From assembly GCA_030615765.1 (NCBI GenBank), contig JAUWYP010000001.1, forward strand, positions 124,001 through 188,000: a stretch of DNA of 64,000 nucleotides. The letters are read 5' to 3'. The notes under the pieces were generated by a model. The model was not told the DNA's origin and ran no database searches. It saw only the letters and a list, made by a program, of their open reading frames with translations. Below are positions 7,629-15,874 of this stretch, piece by piece (position 1 is the first letter of the stretch; each line of letters starts with the position of its first letter). The DNA is from Dehalococcoidia bacterium (GTDB taxonomy: Bacteria; Chloroflexota; Dehalococcoidia; SM23-28-2). The position numbers were made by a program, and so were the translations under genes.

Positions 7629-8420
7629 ATGTCGACTGGCGTTCGCTTCATCGAGCGGTATCAAGCAGGCAGCAGCCTCGTCCACAACACGGATGCGCGG
7701 CTGAAGCTGGTGCTCACCCTGGCCTACGTCTTCGCCGCCACCCTGACGCCCGTGGGCCACTGGTTGGCGTTCGGCCTGCTGGCGGCACCCCTGGCGGTTG
7801 CTGTGGCGGTGAGCAGACTTCCTGTCCTGCTGGTCCTCAGGCGTTCCGCGCTGGCCCTGCCCTTCATTGTGGTCGCCGTGCCCCTCTTGTTCACCAAGGA
7901 AGGCGATACACTCTTCACGCTTCAGCCTTTCGGCTGGACGGCCAGCCAAGAAGGCCTGGAGGCCGTGCTCACCATTCTCACCAAGTCCGGGCTTTCGGTG
8001 ATTGCCGCCATCATCCTCACAGCGACGACGCCAGCGCTGGAGCTGCTGCGAGCGATGCGTGCCCTGGCCGTGCCCCACATTCTGGTGGCCACGGTGTCCT
8101 TCATGTATCGCTACCTGTTCGTCATCGCTGACGAGGCCCAGCGCCTCCTGCGAGCGCGCGATTCTCGCAGCGCTAGGCTCGAGGGGCGCAAGTGTGGCGG
8201 CAGCATCTGGTGGCGGGCCGGCGTTCTGGGCCACATGGTCGGCTCCCTCTTCCTGCGTAGCTACGAGCGCAGCGAGCGGGTCTACGCCGCTATGCAGGCG
8301 CGCGGCTACGATGGCGAGCTGCGCTTCCTGTGGGATAGGGCCTGGCGGGTGGCGGAGATCGTCGTGGCTGTGGCCCTTGTTCTCTACATGGCAGGAGTAC
8401 AGGTCTATGCGCGCTACTAA
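7629..8420 (+). CDS. cbiQ: CbiQ, transmembrane (T) component of ECF cobalt/nickel importer
   Basis: A 263-residue membrane protein with several hydrophobic helices and the two charged ARG-type coupling motifs of ECF T subunits, visible as ARDSRSARL and MQARGYDGELR near the C-terminal third. The opening FIERYQAGSSLVHNTDARLKL is typical of CbiQ. The ATG at 7629 fits this family start; the frame stays open upstream to 7539 but those residues are not family-like. It connects CbiM to the ATPase CbiO, whose gene overlaps its end by 14 bp. Confidence 0.92.
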   Translation: MSTGVRFIERYQAGSSLVHNTDARLKLVLTLAYVFAATLTPVGHWLAFGLLAAPLAVAVAVSRLPVLLVLRRSALALPFIVVAVPLLFTKEGDTLFTLQPFGWTASQEGLEAVLTILTKSGLSVIAAIILTATTPALELLRAMRALAVPHILVATVSFMYRYLFVIADEAQRLLRARDSRSARLEGRKCGGSIWWRAGVLGHMVGSLFLRSYERSERVYAAMQARGYDGELRFLWDRAWRVAEIVVAVALVLYMAGVQVYARY

Positions 8421-9144
8421 GGTTCGAACGGGCGTCGACACCGCGATCAGGATCGCCAATCTGCGCTTCGCCTACCCAGACGGCGTGGAGGCCCTGAGAG
8501 ATGTCGACCTCACCATCGCAGCCGGTGAGAAGGTGGCGCTGCTTGGTCCGAACGGCGCTGGCAAGACCACCCTCCTCCTGCACCTGAACGGCATCCTGCA
8601 AGGCAAAGGCGACATCCGCATCATGGGCCAGCCCCTTAGCGACGGAAACCTGAAGCGCATCCGGGGGCAGGTGGGCCTGGTGTTCGAGAACCCCGATGAC
8701 CAGCTCTTTTCTCCCACTGTCTTCGATGATGTGGCCTTCGGTCCTCTGTACATGGGCCTGCCCAGAGAAGAGGTGCTGGAGAGGGTGCGCTTGGCGCTGG
8801 AGCAGGTAGGGATGGAGGGCTTCGAGGAGCGCTTGCCGTATCACCTCAGCTTGGGCCAGAAGAAGCGCATCGCTATCGCCACCGTCCTGTCCATGAGCCC
8901 GGCGATCCTTGCCCTGGACGAGCCTTTCTCCAGCCTCGATCCGGGTGCCCGCCGTGAGCTGATGCGCCTGCTGCAGGTGTTACCCCAGACGATGATCGTC
9001 TCCACCCACCACATACCGATCATTCGCCACCTGTTCCCTCGGACGGTGGTCATGGATGACGGCCGCGTCGTCGCCGACGGCGACACGGAGGCGATCCTGG
9101 CCGATACGGCCCTCCTTGAGACCCACGGCCTCGAGGTCTCTTAA
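8407..9144 (+). CDS. cbiO: CbiO, ATPase of ECF cobalt/nickel importer
   Basis: A 245-residue ABC ATPase. The Walker A is GPNGAGKTT (about 47-55), the signature is LSLGQKKR, the Walker B is [11 protein letters not shown], and the switch His is in STHH. The ATG at 8407 has AGGAG nine bases upstream and overlaps the end of cbiQ by 14 bp, showing translational coupling. With cbiM, cbiN and cbiQ this completes an energy-coupling-factor importer. It is the last gene of the operon; the tRNA-Phe promoter begins 18 bp after the stop. Confidence 0.93.
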   Translation: MRATKVRTGVDTAIRIANLRFAYPDGVEALRDVDLTIAAGEKVALLGPNGAGKTTLLLHLNGILQGKGDIRIMGQPLSDGNLKRIRGQVGLVFENPDDQLFSPTVFDDVAFGPLYMGLPREEVLERVRLALEQVGMEGFEERLPYHLSLGQKKRIAIATVLSMSPAILALDEPFSSLDPGARRELMRLLQVLPQTMIVSTHHIPIIRHLFPRTVVMDDGRVVADGDTEAILADTALLETHGLEVS

Positions 9145-9161
9145 GGGGCCAGCACATTCCC

Positions 9162-9190
9162 TTGACACTGTTCGGAGGCGATCCTAGAAT
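9162..9190 (+). promoter_or_regulatory. Consensus promoter of tRNA-Phe
   Basis: TTGACA (9162-9167), a 17-bp spacer and TAGAAT (9185-9190). The predicted start, near 9197, is five bases before the mature tRNA. Confidence 0.75.
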
Positions 9191-9201
9191 TGGGCTGACT
9201 G

Positions 9202-9277
9202 GCCGAGGTAGCTCAGGTGGTAGAGCACGTGACTGAAAATCACGGTGTCGGCAGTTCGACTCTGCCCCTCGGCACCA
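9202..9277 (+). tRNA. tRNA-Phe (GAA)
   Basis: A 76-nt cloverleaf. The acceptor stem GCCGAGG (9202-9208) pairs with CCTCGGC (9267-9273). The anticodon stem CGTGA/TCACG has loop CTGAAAA, giving anticodon GAA. The T arm is GGCAG-TTCGACT-CTGCC. The discriminator base is A and CCA is encoded (9275-9277). I see no duplicated 3' end downstream that would mark an integrated element. Confidence 0.95.
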
Positions 9278-9327
9278 GGTAGGACTGTTTCCCCGACAGG
9301 CTTCCTTAGTCTAGGCAATCCCGATGT

Positions 9328-9361
9328 CATTCGCCCTTGCCAGCAAGGGAAAAGGGCGATG
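9328..9361. repeat. Inverted repeat downstream of tRNA-Phe
   Basis: TCGCCCTT (9331-9338) and AAGGGCGA (9352-9359) form a perfect 8-bp stem; inside it CCTTGC/GCAAGG can form a competing hairpin. It lies 54 bp past the tRNA and may end the tRNA transcript. No T run is present. The rest of 9278-9550 shows no gene. Confidence 0.35.
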
Positions 9362-9550
9362 TACCCCAAACCAAAGCTCCGTCCCCTGAGTAGAGGGCTC
9401 GAACTCTCTAATCCGTTGGACGCGTGGTTTTTCGCCGACACCGCAGCCGTTGACAACGTACTCTTCGAGTGCGATGATCATCTTGTCCTTGTAGTTACCA
9501 TACGCTGGCGAACGGGGCGTTGTCGGATGAGGCGACACCTGGAGGGAACG

Positions 9551-10174
9551 ATGAGCGGGCCGCCACCAGTGCCTATGGAATGTCTAAAGGGCATCTTGGA
9601 CATTGTGGATGTCGCGGTTGCCTGCATGGACCTCCAGGGTCGGGTTCAGGTCTGGAACCGGGCGTCCGAGCAGTCCACCGGATGGAGCAGGGAGGAGATG
9701 ATAGGCTCCACGGCAGATCGAGTGGTTCCTCCGAGTGAGCGGGAGGAGCGGAGGAAAGTGGTCGCCCGCACCCTGGCCGAGGGGCAAGCCGCGGGGACGT
9801 ATAGACGCGTTCGCAAGGACGGCACGATCTTCCACATCGAGCTGCGTATGCATCTGGTCCGCGACGAGCAGGGAGAGCCACACTGCATCGTCGCTTTGGT
9901 TAAACCGCTCCCGGGACATGGGGTTTCCTTGACCCCAAGGCAGAAGGAAGTGATCGAGCATATTGCCACCGGACGGACGAACGACGACATTGCCAGGAGA
10001 CTGGTTGTGAGTCGGCGCACAGTGGAGAGGCATGTAGCGGCGATCCTCGATAGGTTGGGTGTGGAGAATAGAGCGGCTGCGGCCGCCGTAGCGGTCGCAG
10101 CCGGACTCGCGCAGCCGAAGGTTACTCCGACCGAGGATCGTGCCGGTGGCGTGTTAAGAGCTCGGTCGCCCTAG
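9551..10174 (+). CDS. PAS-domain LuxR-type transcriptional regulator
   Basis: A 207-residue regulator. Residues about 12-125 form a PAS domain (AVACMDLQGRVQVWNRASEQ, then GWSREEMIG, and a PAC-like tail with RRVRKDGTIFHIELR). Residues about 133-190 form a LuxR/FixJ helix-turn-helix (LTPRQKEVIEHIATGRTNDD, with recognition helix VSRRTVERHVAAIL). The PAS part probably senses a small ligand or redox state; no heme Cys/His site is evident. The ATG at 9551 is preceded by a strong GGAGGGA. Its 3' end overlaps the convergent MarR gene by 21 bp. The target genes are unknown. Confidence 0.88.
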   Translation: MSGPPPVPMECLKGILDIVDVAVACMDLQGRVQVWNRASEQSTGWSREEMIGSTADRVVPPSEREERRKVVARTLAEGQAAGTYRRVRKDGTIFHIELRMHLVRDEQGEPHCIVALVKPLPGHGVSLTPRQKEVIEHIATGRTNDDIARRLVVSRRTVERHVAAILDRLGVENRAAAAAVAVAAGLAQPKVTPTEDRAGGVLRARSP

Positions 10175-10651
10175 GGCTTCGGCAAGCTTCTCGATCGCGG
10201 CGGTGCGCAGTTTGGCGTTCTTCGCCTGCAGCTCCCGCAGTTCTTCCTCTGTGAGGGCAGAGAGGATTTCTCCGGCCAGCCGGTTAGCGACCGGCACAGC
10301 TTCCTCCCACTTGCGCTGACCCTTGGCGGTCAAGCGTACCCAGGTCTTGCGGCGGTCACTCCGGTCAAAGACTCGCTCCACCAGTCCTGGTTCTTCCAGC
10401 CTGTCCGCCAGGCCGGTGATGGTCTGGCTCGCCTTGACCATTGCCCGACCAATTTCGCCGGTAGTGAGGATCCCTCCGGCCTCCTTCAGAACAGCCAAGA
10501 GATGTAGCTGCGGGAGCGACAGATTGTGAGGCAGCAGGGCCAGTTCGGTCAGCTTGAACATGACGTTGTAGGGCTCGGAGAGGCTAAGCCACTCGGCCAT
10601 GCCTCTGCTGTTGTGTTCGGCCTTCAACTGCTTGTGTGTTCGCATCGCCAT
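10154..10651 (-). CDS. MarR-family transcriptional regulator
   Basis: A 165-residue winged-helix repressor. The MarR core is visible: ALLPHNLSLPQLHLLAVL, a helix-turn-helix ILTTGEIGRAMVKASQTITG, and the wing LVERVFDRSDRRKTWVRLTAKG with the DxRxxxxxLT-type motif. The frame is open to 10711, but GGAGGAG lies about 8 bases before the ATG at 10651, so I chose that start. MarR proteins usually control divergent or adjacent efflux or degradation genes. Here nothing recognisable is divergent for 600 bp, apart from the candidate small RNA and a gene relic. Confidence 0.87.
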   Translation of the reverse strand: MAMRTHKQLKAEHNSRGMAEWLSLSEPYNVMFKLTELALLPHNLSLPQLHLLAVLKEAGGILTTGEIGRAMVKASQTITGLADRLEEPGLVERVFDRSDRRKTWVRLTAKGQRKWEEAVPVANRLAGEILSALTEEELRELQAKNAKLRTAAIEKLAEALGRPSS

Positions 10652-10902
10652 CTTGTTCTCCTCCTCCGCCCCATCGCTGGGGCTTTTCCTACCCTTTTTC
10701 TCTCCTTCCATTCTCTATCGGCGCGGGACATACAGTCTACGTCGGAAACTACCCATCTTTCGCCCCAGTTTGGAGCGGGTGCGATTCGCAAGGCCTCGAG
10801 GCGAGATGAGCGGTGGGTGCTGCGCCGCACGCACAGCGAGGCCATAGAGCGGATGGGGTGAACCTTTCACGGAAACTTCTGGCCCTACTTGACCGTAAAC
10901 GC

Positions 10903-10930
10903 TTGCCAAATCTGTCGACGTTGATCTAAT
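10903..10930 (+). promoter_or_regulatory. Promoter of candidate small RNA
   Basis: TTGCCA (10903-10908), a 16-bp spacer, and TCTAAT (10925-10930): 5 of 6 matches in each box. The predicted start near 10937 coincides with the first base of the hairpin that follows. Confidence 0.5.
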
Positions 10931-10936
10931 GTAGTG

Positions 10937-11010
10937 TGGTGCTCGGGCATTTTCCGCTCCGAGCACCGAGAGAGCTTTTGTGGCCGCACCCCCCAAGGGC
11001 TCTCTCTTTT
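10937..11010 (+). ncRNA. Candidate small RNA with two hairpins and intrinsic terminator
   Basis: A predicted transcript of about 74 nt. Hairpin 1 has a perfect 9-bp stem GGTGCTCGG (10938-10946) / CCGAGCACC (10959-10967). Hairpin 2 follows immediately: GAGAGAGC at 10968-10975 pairs with GCTCTCTC at 10999-11006, and the stem extends inward to 13 bp with two G-U pairs and a 13-base loop. TTTT follows at 11007-11010. Promoter, structured body and terminator line up exactly, which suggests an independent RNA. It could instead be an attenuated leader of the decayed gene downstream. Confidence 0.5.
10968..11010 (+). terminator. Intrinsic terminator of the candidate small RNA
   Basis: A 13-bp stem (10968-10980 with 10994-11006, two G-U pairs) followed directly by TTTT. 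It is the best rho-independent terminator seen on the plus strand of this window. Confidence 0.6.
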
Positions 11011-11261
11011 CCTCTAGACGCCACGCTGCTGGAGATCGCCCAGGCCATGATGTGAGACGACTGCCAGCAGGCGTTTCCTGCTTCGTCTGCTGAGTGGGCG
11101 AAGGTGAGGATTCTCTCTGGCCCAACGGCTCGGTAGCCGAAAACCGCTAGCTAGGCAGGCCAACCCCCTACCGCAGAGCAGGCCTTATGCGTATGATAGA
11201 GAATCGGGCTGCTTGACGTCTGAGGGTATCGAATCGTGCAGACCGACCAGGAGGTGAATCC

Positions 11262-11390
11262 GTGACTCACCCCATCTGTCACTTCGAGATTCCCGTCGAT
11301 GACCTGCAGCGGGCCAAGAAGTTCTATCAGGCCCTTGACACCGAGGGGAACGTTTTCGCAATCTGGGAGGAGAACCCTCAGGCTCAGTAG
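11262..11390 (+). pseudogene. Internally deleted glyoxalase/VOC-family gene
   Basis: A 42-codon frame starting at GTG 11262 behind a full AGGAGGTG ribosome site. The first part (HFEIPVDDLQRAKKFYQ) is the opening strand and helix of a VOC (glyoxalase/bleomycin resistance) protein. The second part (DTEGNVFAIWEENPQA) is the last strand and tail of the same family. About 70-80 residues of the normal middle are missing, joined in frame near codon 24. The product could not fold as a VOC domain, so I call it a deletion relic. The intact ribosome site suggests a recent event. Confidence 0.75.
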
Positions 11391-11436
11391 CAAAAGGCAA
11401 TCACAAGCCCCTGGCAAGGGGAAGGAGGGATGAGTT

Positions 11437-12270
11437 ATGGCACTTGATCTCAGCTTGGTCGGTCAGAAGCTACCGCCCTCGACCTTCGAGTATGACGACA
11501 GGGACGTGATGTTGTATGCCCTGGGCGTGGGCGCCGGCACCGACGAGCTCCAATACGTCTTCGAGAGAGGTCTCAAGGCTATCCCCACCTTCGGCGTTGT
11601 CCCCGCTTTTCCGGCCCTCATGAGCCTGGTGACCGTGGGCAAGATCAACCCGGTGATGCTGCTTCACGGCGAGCAGCGCATCGAGGTGAAGAAGCCTTTC
11701 CCCCCCGCGGCCAAGGTCACCACCGTGAGTACCATCAGGGCTATCTACGACAAGGGACGCGGCGCCCTGGTGGTGGTCGATGCTGAGACGACCGATGAGG
11801 CCGGGGAAGCCCTCTGCGTCAATACTTTCGGCATCTTCATCCGGGGCGAGGGCGGCTTTGGTGGCGATCGGGGCCCCAGCGGTCCCAGGAACGTGCCGCC
11901 GGAGCGGCCACCGGATGAGGTGATGGAGATGAAGACCCTGCCTCAGCAGGCAGCCATCTATCGCCTCTCGGGCGACCGCAACCCGTTGCACATCGACCCC
12001 AACTTCGCCAAGATGGCCGGCTACGACCAGCCTATCCTTCATGGGCTGTGCAGCTTCGGCCATGTGGCCCGGGCCGTCATCCAGAAGTACTGCGGCGGCG
12101 ACCCCGACCGGTTCAAGGCCCTGGAGGTGCGCTTCTCGGGTGTCGTCTTCCCGGGCGACAAGATCATCACCGAGATGTGGAAGGAGAGCGACACCGAGAC
12201 CATCCTCCAGGTCAAGACGCAGCGGGGTGAGGTGGTCCTGAGCAATGCGGCGGCCACTGTCGCCGCATAG
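11437..12270 (+). CDS. MaoC-like double-hotdog (R)-specific enoyl-CoA hydratase
   Basis: A 277-residue double-hotdog protein. The C-terminal half has the hydratase 2 motif around YRLSGDRNPLHIDPNFAKMA with the catalytic pair Asp180 and His185, followed by GYDQPILHGLCSFG. The N-terminal half (about 1-135) is the degenerate hotdog repeat seen in the eukaryote-like MFE-2 hydratase 2 type. It hydrates trans-2-enoyl-CoA to (R)-3-hydroxyacyl-CoA. AAGGAGGG precedes the ATG. It starts 46 bp after the VOC relic; the following DRTGG gene is on the same strand after 71 bp. It goes functionally with the thiolase at 2704. Confidence 0.88.
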   Translation: MALDLSLVGQKLPPSTFEYDDRDVMLYALGVGAGTDELQYVFERGLKAIPTFGVVPAFPALMSLVTVGKINPVMLLHGEQRIEVKKPFPPAAKVTTVSTIRAIYDKGRGALVVVDAETTDEAGEALCVNTFGIFIRGEGGFGGDRGPSGPRNVPPERPPDEVMEMKTLPQQAAIYRLSGDRNPLHIDPNFAKMAGYDQPILHGLCSFGHVARAVIQKYCGGDPDRFKALEVRFSGVVFPGDKIITEMWKESDTETILQVKTQRGEVVLSNAAATVAA

Positions 12271-12341
12271 AGATAGGCTAGCGTCTAAGCGATTGTCCAG
12301 GTTCCGCCAGCGCTGATTCGTCCGGTAGCGGAGGAATGAGA

Positions 12342-13316
12342 ATGCCTGTATTGCTCGTCTGTTCCCTGCGGTCTCTCGTGGGCAAGACGGCTGTCTCTGT
12401 AGCCATCGCCCAGCGCCTTGACCAGGACGGCTACTTCCCCAAGCTAGCCCGACTGGCAACGGCTGAGCCAGACGAGGCCGCTCAGGCCGACGCTCGCTGC
12501 TTTGCTTTCCTATCGCTTTCCGCCGCAGAGCGGGACCATCCCTTCTCGCTGGACGAGGCGGCTGAGCTAGTGAAGGGGACTGGCTCCTCCGATAGCGTCT
12601 TCGTTGTGGAACTACCGGCGGGCTTTCCTCCGGGTGAGGTGGTTCGAACCCTGGGCGGTGTGCTGGTTCTGGTCGAACGGTCGGCCGACCTGGTCGTCGA
12701 CCAGGTCGCTGGCCTTCAGAAGGAGCTGGGGCAGGCCTTCGCCGGCCTTGTCCTCACCGCCGTCCCGCGAGCGCGGAGGGCGGCGATTGCCGACACGCTG
12801 GCCCAGAAGGGGATCCCCAGCCTGGCCCTTCTCCCCGAGGACAGATTGCTCTCGTCGCCCAGCATCGGTGAGATGGCCGAGGCGCTGCAGGCCGAGACGC
12901 TCTTTGCCGACGGCCATACGGAGGAAGTGATAGAGCGCCTGACCATTGCTTCCATCAGCGCCGACCCCGGCCAGGCTTACTTCGCTCGCTTCGGCCGCCA
13001 GGCGGTCGTCGTGCGCTGCGACAAGCCCGACCTCCAACTAGCCGCCCTGAACGCCGGCAGCCGCTGCCTCATCCTGAGCGGCGGCCAGATGCCGCTGGCC
13101 TACGTCAGCGAGCGGGCGGAAGCGGAGGGTGTACCTCTGCTGATCACTGGCAAGGGCACAGTTGCCGCCGTCCAGGCCCTGGAGGGTCTGTACTTCAAGA
13201 GCCGCTTCAACCATCAAAAGGCGGAGCGCATCGGGCAGCTTGGGGCCGAGCACCTGGACTACGATAGGCTCCTGGGGACACTGGGACTGCGCCAGAAAGG
13301 GCCAAGCGGGAGCTAG
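12342..13316 (+). CDS. DRTGG-domain / BioD-like P-loop protein
   Basis: A 324-residue protein. The N-terminal part starts MPVLLVCSLRSLVGKTAVSV, a deviant P-loop of the dethiobiotin synthetase/CobB-like type. The C-terminal part (about 210-310) is a DRTGG domain with DPGQAYFARFGRQAVVVRCDK and CLILSGGQMP. The same layout forms the N-terminal half of some long phosphate acetyltransferases, but the acetyltransferase domain is absent. The role is unknown, possibly nucleotide-sensing regulation. GGAGG at 12330-12334 is correctly spaced for the ATG at 12342, not for the ATG at 12336. Confidence 0.75.
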   Translation: MPVLLVCSLRSLVGKTAVSVAIAQRLDQDGYFPKLARLATAEPDEAAQADARCFAFLSLSAAERDHPFSLDEAAELVKGTGSSDSVFVVELPAGFPPGEVVRTLGGVLVLVERSADLVVDQVAGLQKELGQAFAGLVLTAVPRARRAAIADTLAQKGIPSLALLPEDRLLSSPSIGEMAEALQAETLFADGHTEEVIERLTIASISADPGQAYFARFGRQAVVVRCDKPDLQLAALNAGSRCLILSGGQMPLAYVSERAEAEGVPLLITGKGTVAAVQALEGLYFKSRFNHQKAERIGQLGAEHLDYDRLLGTLGLRQKGPSGS

Positions 13317-13328
13317 GAGGAGCCGACC

Positions 13329-13862
13329 TCAGGGCTCAACCGAGGTCTGAGGCGAAGCAGCACGCGGCCTCTCGGGGCCCTCCACGGCCTCCTCCTGCGA
13401 GACCTCGCTCGGCTCCTTCTGGGCCGAGGTGGCGACCATCTTCTTCTGGGCCATGCAGTAGGGGCAAGCCACCCAGTTGAAGTTCAGGGGACGGCCGCAG
13501 TTGGCGCAGGGCTCCTTGAGCTTCGTGCGGCAGTGGGGGCAAATGACGAAATCGGCGCTCACGTAGCGTTTGCAGGAGGGGCAAATGCCCTGCTCCTCCA
13601 GCTCTTGGAGGATGGCCTCCTCCTCCAGGGAGCGGGCATAGGCCTCGACTAGCGTCTCGCTGGGCCGAAGGATCATGTATATGATCCAGCCCGGGATGTT
13701 GAACACCAGCACGAGGAGGACGGCCACTATCTGGAAGGCGGTATCGCGGGTCCTCTCGTGGATGTCCCGATAGGTCCAGGCGATGATGCCTATCCAGAGG
13801 ACCAGCACGTAGGCCGCAGCAATGGTGGCTGCCAGGGTCGCTACGTTTTCCCAGTTGTCCAT
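13329..13862 (-). CDS. Membrane protein with double zinc ribbon
   Basis: A 177-residue protein with two N-terminal membrane helices (about 8-30 and 43-66). These are followed by a cytoplasmic double zinc ribbon whose eight cysteines are in four CxxC knuckles: CPSC, CPHC, CANC and CPYC. The C-terminal tail is acidic and disordered. Such DZANK-type modules usually mediate protein or nucleic acid contacts; no enzymatic motif is visible. The function is unknown. The end is 12 bp from the convergent end of the DRTGG gene. Confidence 0.75.
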   Translation of the reverse strand: MDNWENVATLAATIAAAYVLVLWIGIIAWTYRDIHERTRDTAFQIVAVLLVLVFNIPGWIIYMILRPSETLVEAYARSLEEEAILQELEEQGICPSCKRYVSADFVICPHCRTKLKEPCANCGRPLNFNWVACPYCMAQKKMVATSAQKEPSEVSQEEAVEGPERPRAASPQTSVEP

Positions 13863-13891
13863 GCTCCTATCCTCGGCTGCTAGGTTGGCCG

Positions 13892-13921
13892 ATTATACCA
13901 CGCCTTCTCTGGCACTGTCAT
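13892..13921 (-). promoter_or_regulatory. Promoter of zinc-ribbon membrane protein
   Basis: On the minus strand, TATAAT (13897-13892) with ATGACA (13921-13916) after an 18-bp spacer; 6 of 6 and 5 of 6 matches. The predicted start is about 25 bases from the ATG at 13862. Confidence 0.6.
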
Positions 13922-13991
13922 CTCGGGATTGCCCTGGCGACGGGGCGGCTTTGAGGATAAACTGAAGTGGGCTTTCCTAATTGTAATCCCC

Positions 13992-15194
13992 ATGAGAGAG
14001 AAGACTAGAGCCGCTGACACCAGAGAGACCGAGAAGCTGCGCCTCAGTCTGACCGACATGGCCTTCGAGGGAGGGGCGATCGGGCGCCACGACGGCCAGG
14101 TGGTGTTCGCCGCCTACGGCATCCCCGGCGAGGAGGCCGTGGTGGAGATCGAGCGGCGCAGCAGGGACTACCTGATGGGTCGGGTTGTGGAGGTGCTCTC
14201 TCCCTCGCCCCATCGGGTGGAGGCCCCCTGCCCCTACTTCGGCAGCTGCGGGGGCTGCCAGTGGCAGCACATCGACTACCCCTTCCAGCTCGAGCTGAAG
14301 GCCCGCGTCGTCGGCGAGCAGTTGCGCCGCATCGGCAAGTTCGCGGAGCCTCCGGTGGCAGCCACGGTGGCAGCGGAAGAGCGCTGGCACTATCGCAACC
14401 ACGCTCGCTTCAGCACCGACCGTCAGGGCCAACTGGGCTTCGTTAGCCTGCTGAGGCGTCGCTTCGTGCGCATCGACCACTGCCGCATCATGCACCCCTG
14501 GATCAACGGTGTGCTGGAGCGGCTCCAGGGCAAGTGCGCCGGATTGCATCAGGTGGCCATCCGCTACGGCGTGAAGACGGAGCAGGCCCTCATCCATCCG
14601 TCGCTGAAGGAGATCGACGATTCGATCCCGTCGGGTCAAGCCTCCTACGAGGAGGAGCTTCTGGGCAAGCGCTTCCGCATCTCGGGCGCATCCTTCTTCC
14701 AGGTGAACATCCGCCAGGCAGAAGTTCTGATAGAGGTGGTGCGCGAGAAGCTGTCCCTTGCTCAGGACCAGCTACTGCTGGACGCCTATGCCGGCGTGGG
14801 CACCTTCGCCGTGCTGCTTGCGCCCTACGTCAAGAGGGTGATAGCCATCGAGGAGTCGCCGGCGGCGGTGGCCGATGCGGTGATCAACCAGGCGGGGATC
14901 AAGAACATCGTTTTCTATCAGGGGAAGGTGGAGCAGATACTGCCGGAACTGCGCCAGCGTCCGCAGGCCGCGATCCTCGACCCACCCCGTGTGGGCTGCC
15001 ACCCCGATACCATCGCTGCTGTCCTCAAGCGGCCGCCGGCCAGGCTGGTCTACGTCTCGTGCGACCCGGCCACCCTGGCCCGCGACCTGCGCGCCCTCTG
15101 CCAGGGCGGCTATCGCCTGCAGGAGGTGCAGCCGGTGGACATGTTCCCCCAGACCTTCCACGTCGAGTGCGTGGCGACGCTGGTGCGGGACTAG
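13992..15194 (+). CDS. rlmD: 23S rRNA (uracil-C5)-methyltransferase, RlmD/RumA family
   Basis: A 400-residue SAM-dependent methyltransferase. The N-terminal TRAM domain contains FEGGAIGRHDGQVVFAAYGIPGE. The [4Fe-4S] cysteines are in CPYFGSCGGCQW plus the Cys of RIDHCRIMHP. The SAM region is LLLDAYAGVGTFAVLLA, then LDPPRVGCHPD and the catalytic Cys of YVSCDPATLARDL. It methylates a uridine of 23S rRNA (or tRNA, if TrmA-like); the cluster favours RlmD. I chose the ATG at 13992; the frame is open to 13929 without family-like residues. Its stop and the start of maf are directly adjacent, so the two genes are coupled. Confidence 0.88.
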   Translation: MREKTRAADTRETEKLRLSLTDMAFEGGAIGRHDGQVVFAAYGIPGEEAVVEIERRSRDYLMGRVVEVLSPSPHRVEAPCPYFGSCGGCQWQHIDYPFQLELKARVVGEQLRRIGKFAEPPVAATVAAEERWHYRNHARFSTDRQGQLGFVSLLRRRFVRIDHCRIMHPWINGVLERLQGKCAGLHQVAIRYGVKTEQALIHPSLKEIDDSIPSGQASYEEELLGKRFRISGASFFQVNIRQAEVLIEVVREKLSLAQDQLLLDAYAGVGTFAVLLAPYVKRVIAIEESPAAVADAVINQAGIKNIVFYQGKVEQILPELRQRPQAAILDPPRVGCHPDTIAAVLKRPPARLVYVSCDPATLARDLRALCQGGYRLQEVQPVDMFPQTFHVECVATLVRD

Positions 15195-15836
15195 ATGACG
15201 GTCCAGCTCATCCTCGCCTCCCGCTCACCCAGGCGACGCCAGCTTTTAGCCCACCTGGGCGTTCCTTTTCGGGTGGTCGTTCCCGAGGTGGAGGAGAACG
15301 CTGCGCCAGCGTCTTCGGGGCAGCCCGAGGAGCTGGCCGAGGCCCTGGCCCTGGCCAAGGCGGGGGCTGTGGCCAAAGAGGAAAGGGAAGGCATCGTCAT
15401 CGCGGCTGACACCATCGTGGTGGACGGCGAGGCCATCCTGGGCAAGCCCGGGGATGACTCAGAGGCTGCGGCGACACTCCGCCGCCTGAGGGGAAAAACG
15501 CATCGAGTGATCACGGGCCTGGCGGTGGTGGACGCCGGCAGCGGCCGGCGAGCAGCATCGCACGTGGTGACAGTGGTGCAGATGCGGCAGTACAGCGATG
15601 GCGAGATCGCCGCCTACGTCGCCCGCGGCGAGCCGCTCGATAAGGCCGGAGCCTACGCCATCCAGGACGAGCAGTTCCAGCCGGTGGCCTCCTACGATGG
15701 CTGCTACTGCAATGTGGTCGGCCTGCCGCTGAAGGCGCTGGTCATCCTCCTGAGGCGGGCAGGGCTCGACATAACGTTACATAGCCTTCAAGACCTGCCC
15801 CCTCAGTGCGCGGGGTGTCCGATCGTCGTTGAATGA
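15195..15836 (+). CDS. maf: Maf-like nucleotide pyrophosphatase
   Basis: A 213-residue Maf protein: the opening LILASRSPRRRQLL, the central IVIAADTIVVDG with the catalytic Asp, GKPGD, and KAGAYAIQD followed by the NVVGLPL segment. Maf enzymes hydrolyse non-canonical or excess nucleoside triphosphates (often dTTP/UTP) and influence septation. The ATG starts directly after the RlmD-like stop codon. The C-terminal tail has an extra CAGCP segment not needed for the fold. Confidence 0.9.
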   Translation: MTVQLILASRSPRRRQLLAHLGVPFRVVVPEVEENAAPASSGQPEELAEALALAKAGAVAKEEREGIVIAADTIVVDGEAILGKPGDDSEAAATLRRLRGKTHRVITGLAVVDAGSGRRAASHVVTVVQMRQYSDGEIAAYVARGEPLDKAGAYAIQDEQFQPVASYDGCYCNVVGLPLKALVILLRRAGLDITLHSLQDLPPQCAGCPIVVE

Positions 15837-15874
15837 GCGCGGGGGGCGGTGCTAGAATGCCGTGAGGAGAGCGG

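Larger units (their letters stand above)
10652..11261. other. 610-bp intergenic region
   Basis: Between the MarR start and the VOC relic I find no coding gene. It holds the candidate small RNA with its promoter (10903-11010), listed separately. Other open frames here lack ribosome sites and family-like sequence. Confidence 0.5.

Noticed and set aside
9391-9410. tRNA T-arm-like sequence (TAGAG, GGCTCGAACT, CTCTA)
   Set aside because: The loop is 10 nt instead of 7 and no acceptor or anticodon arm can be found around it.
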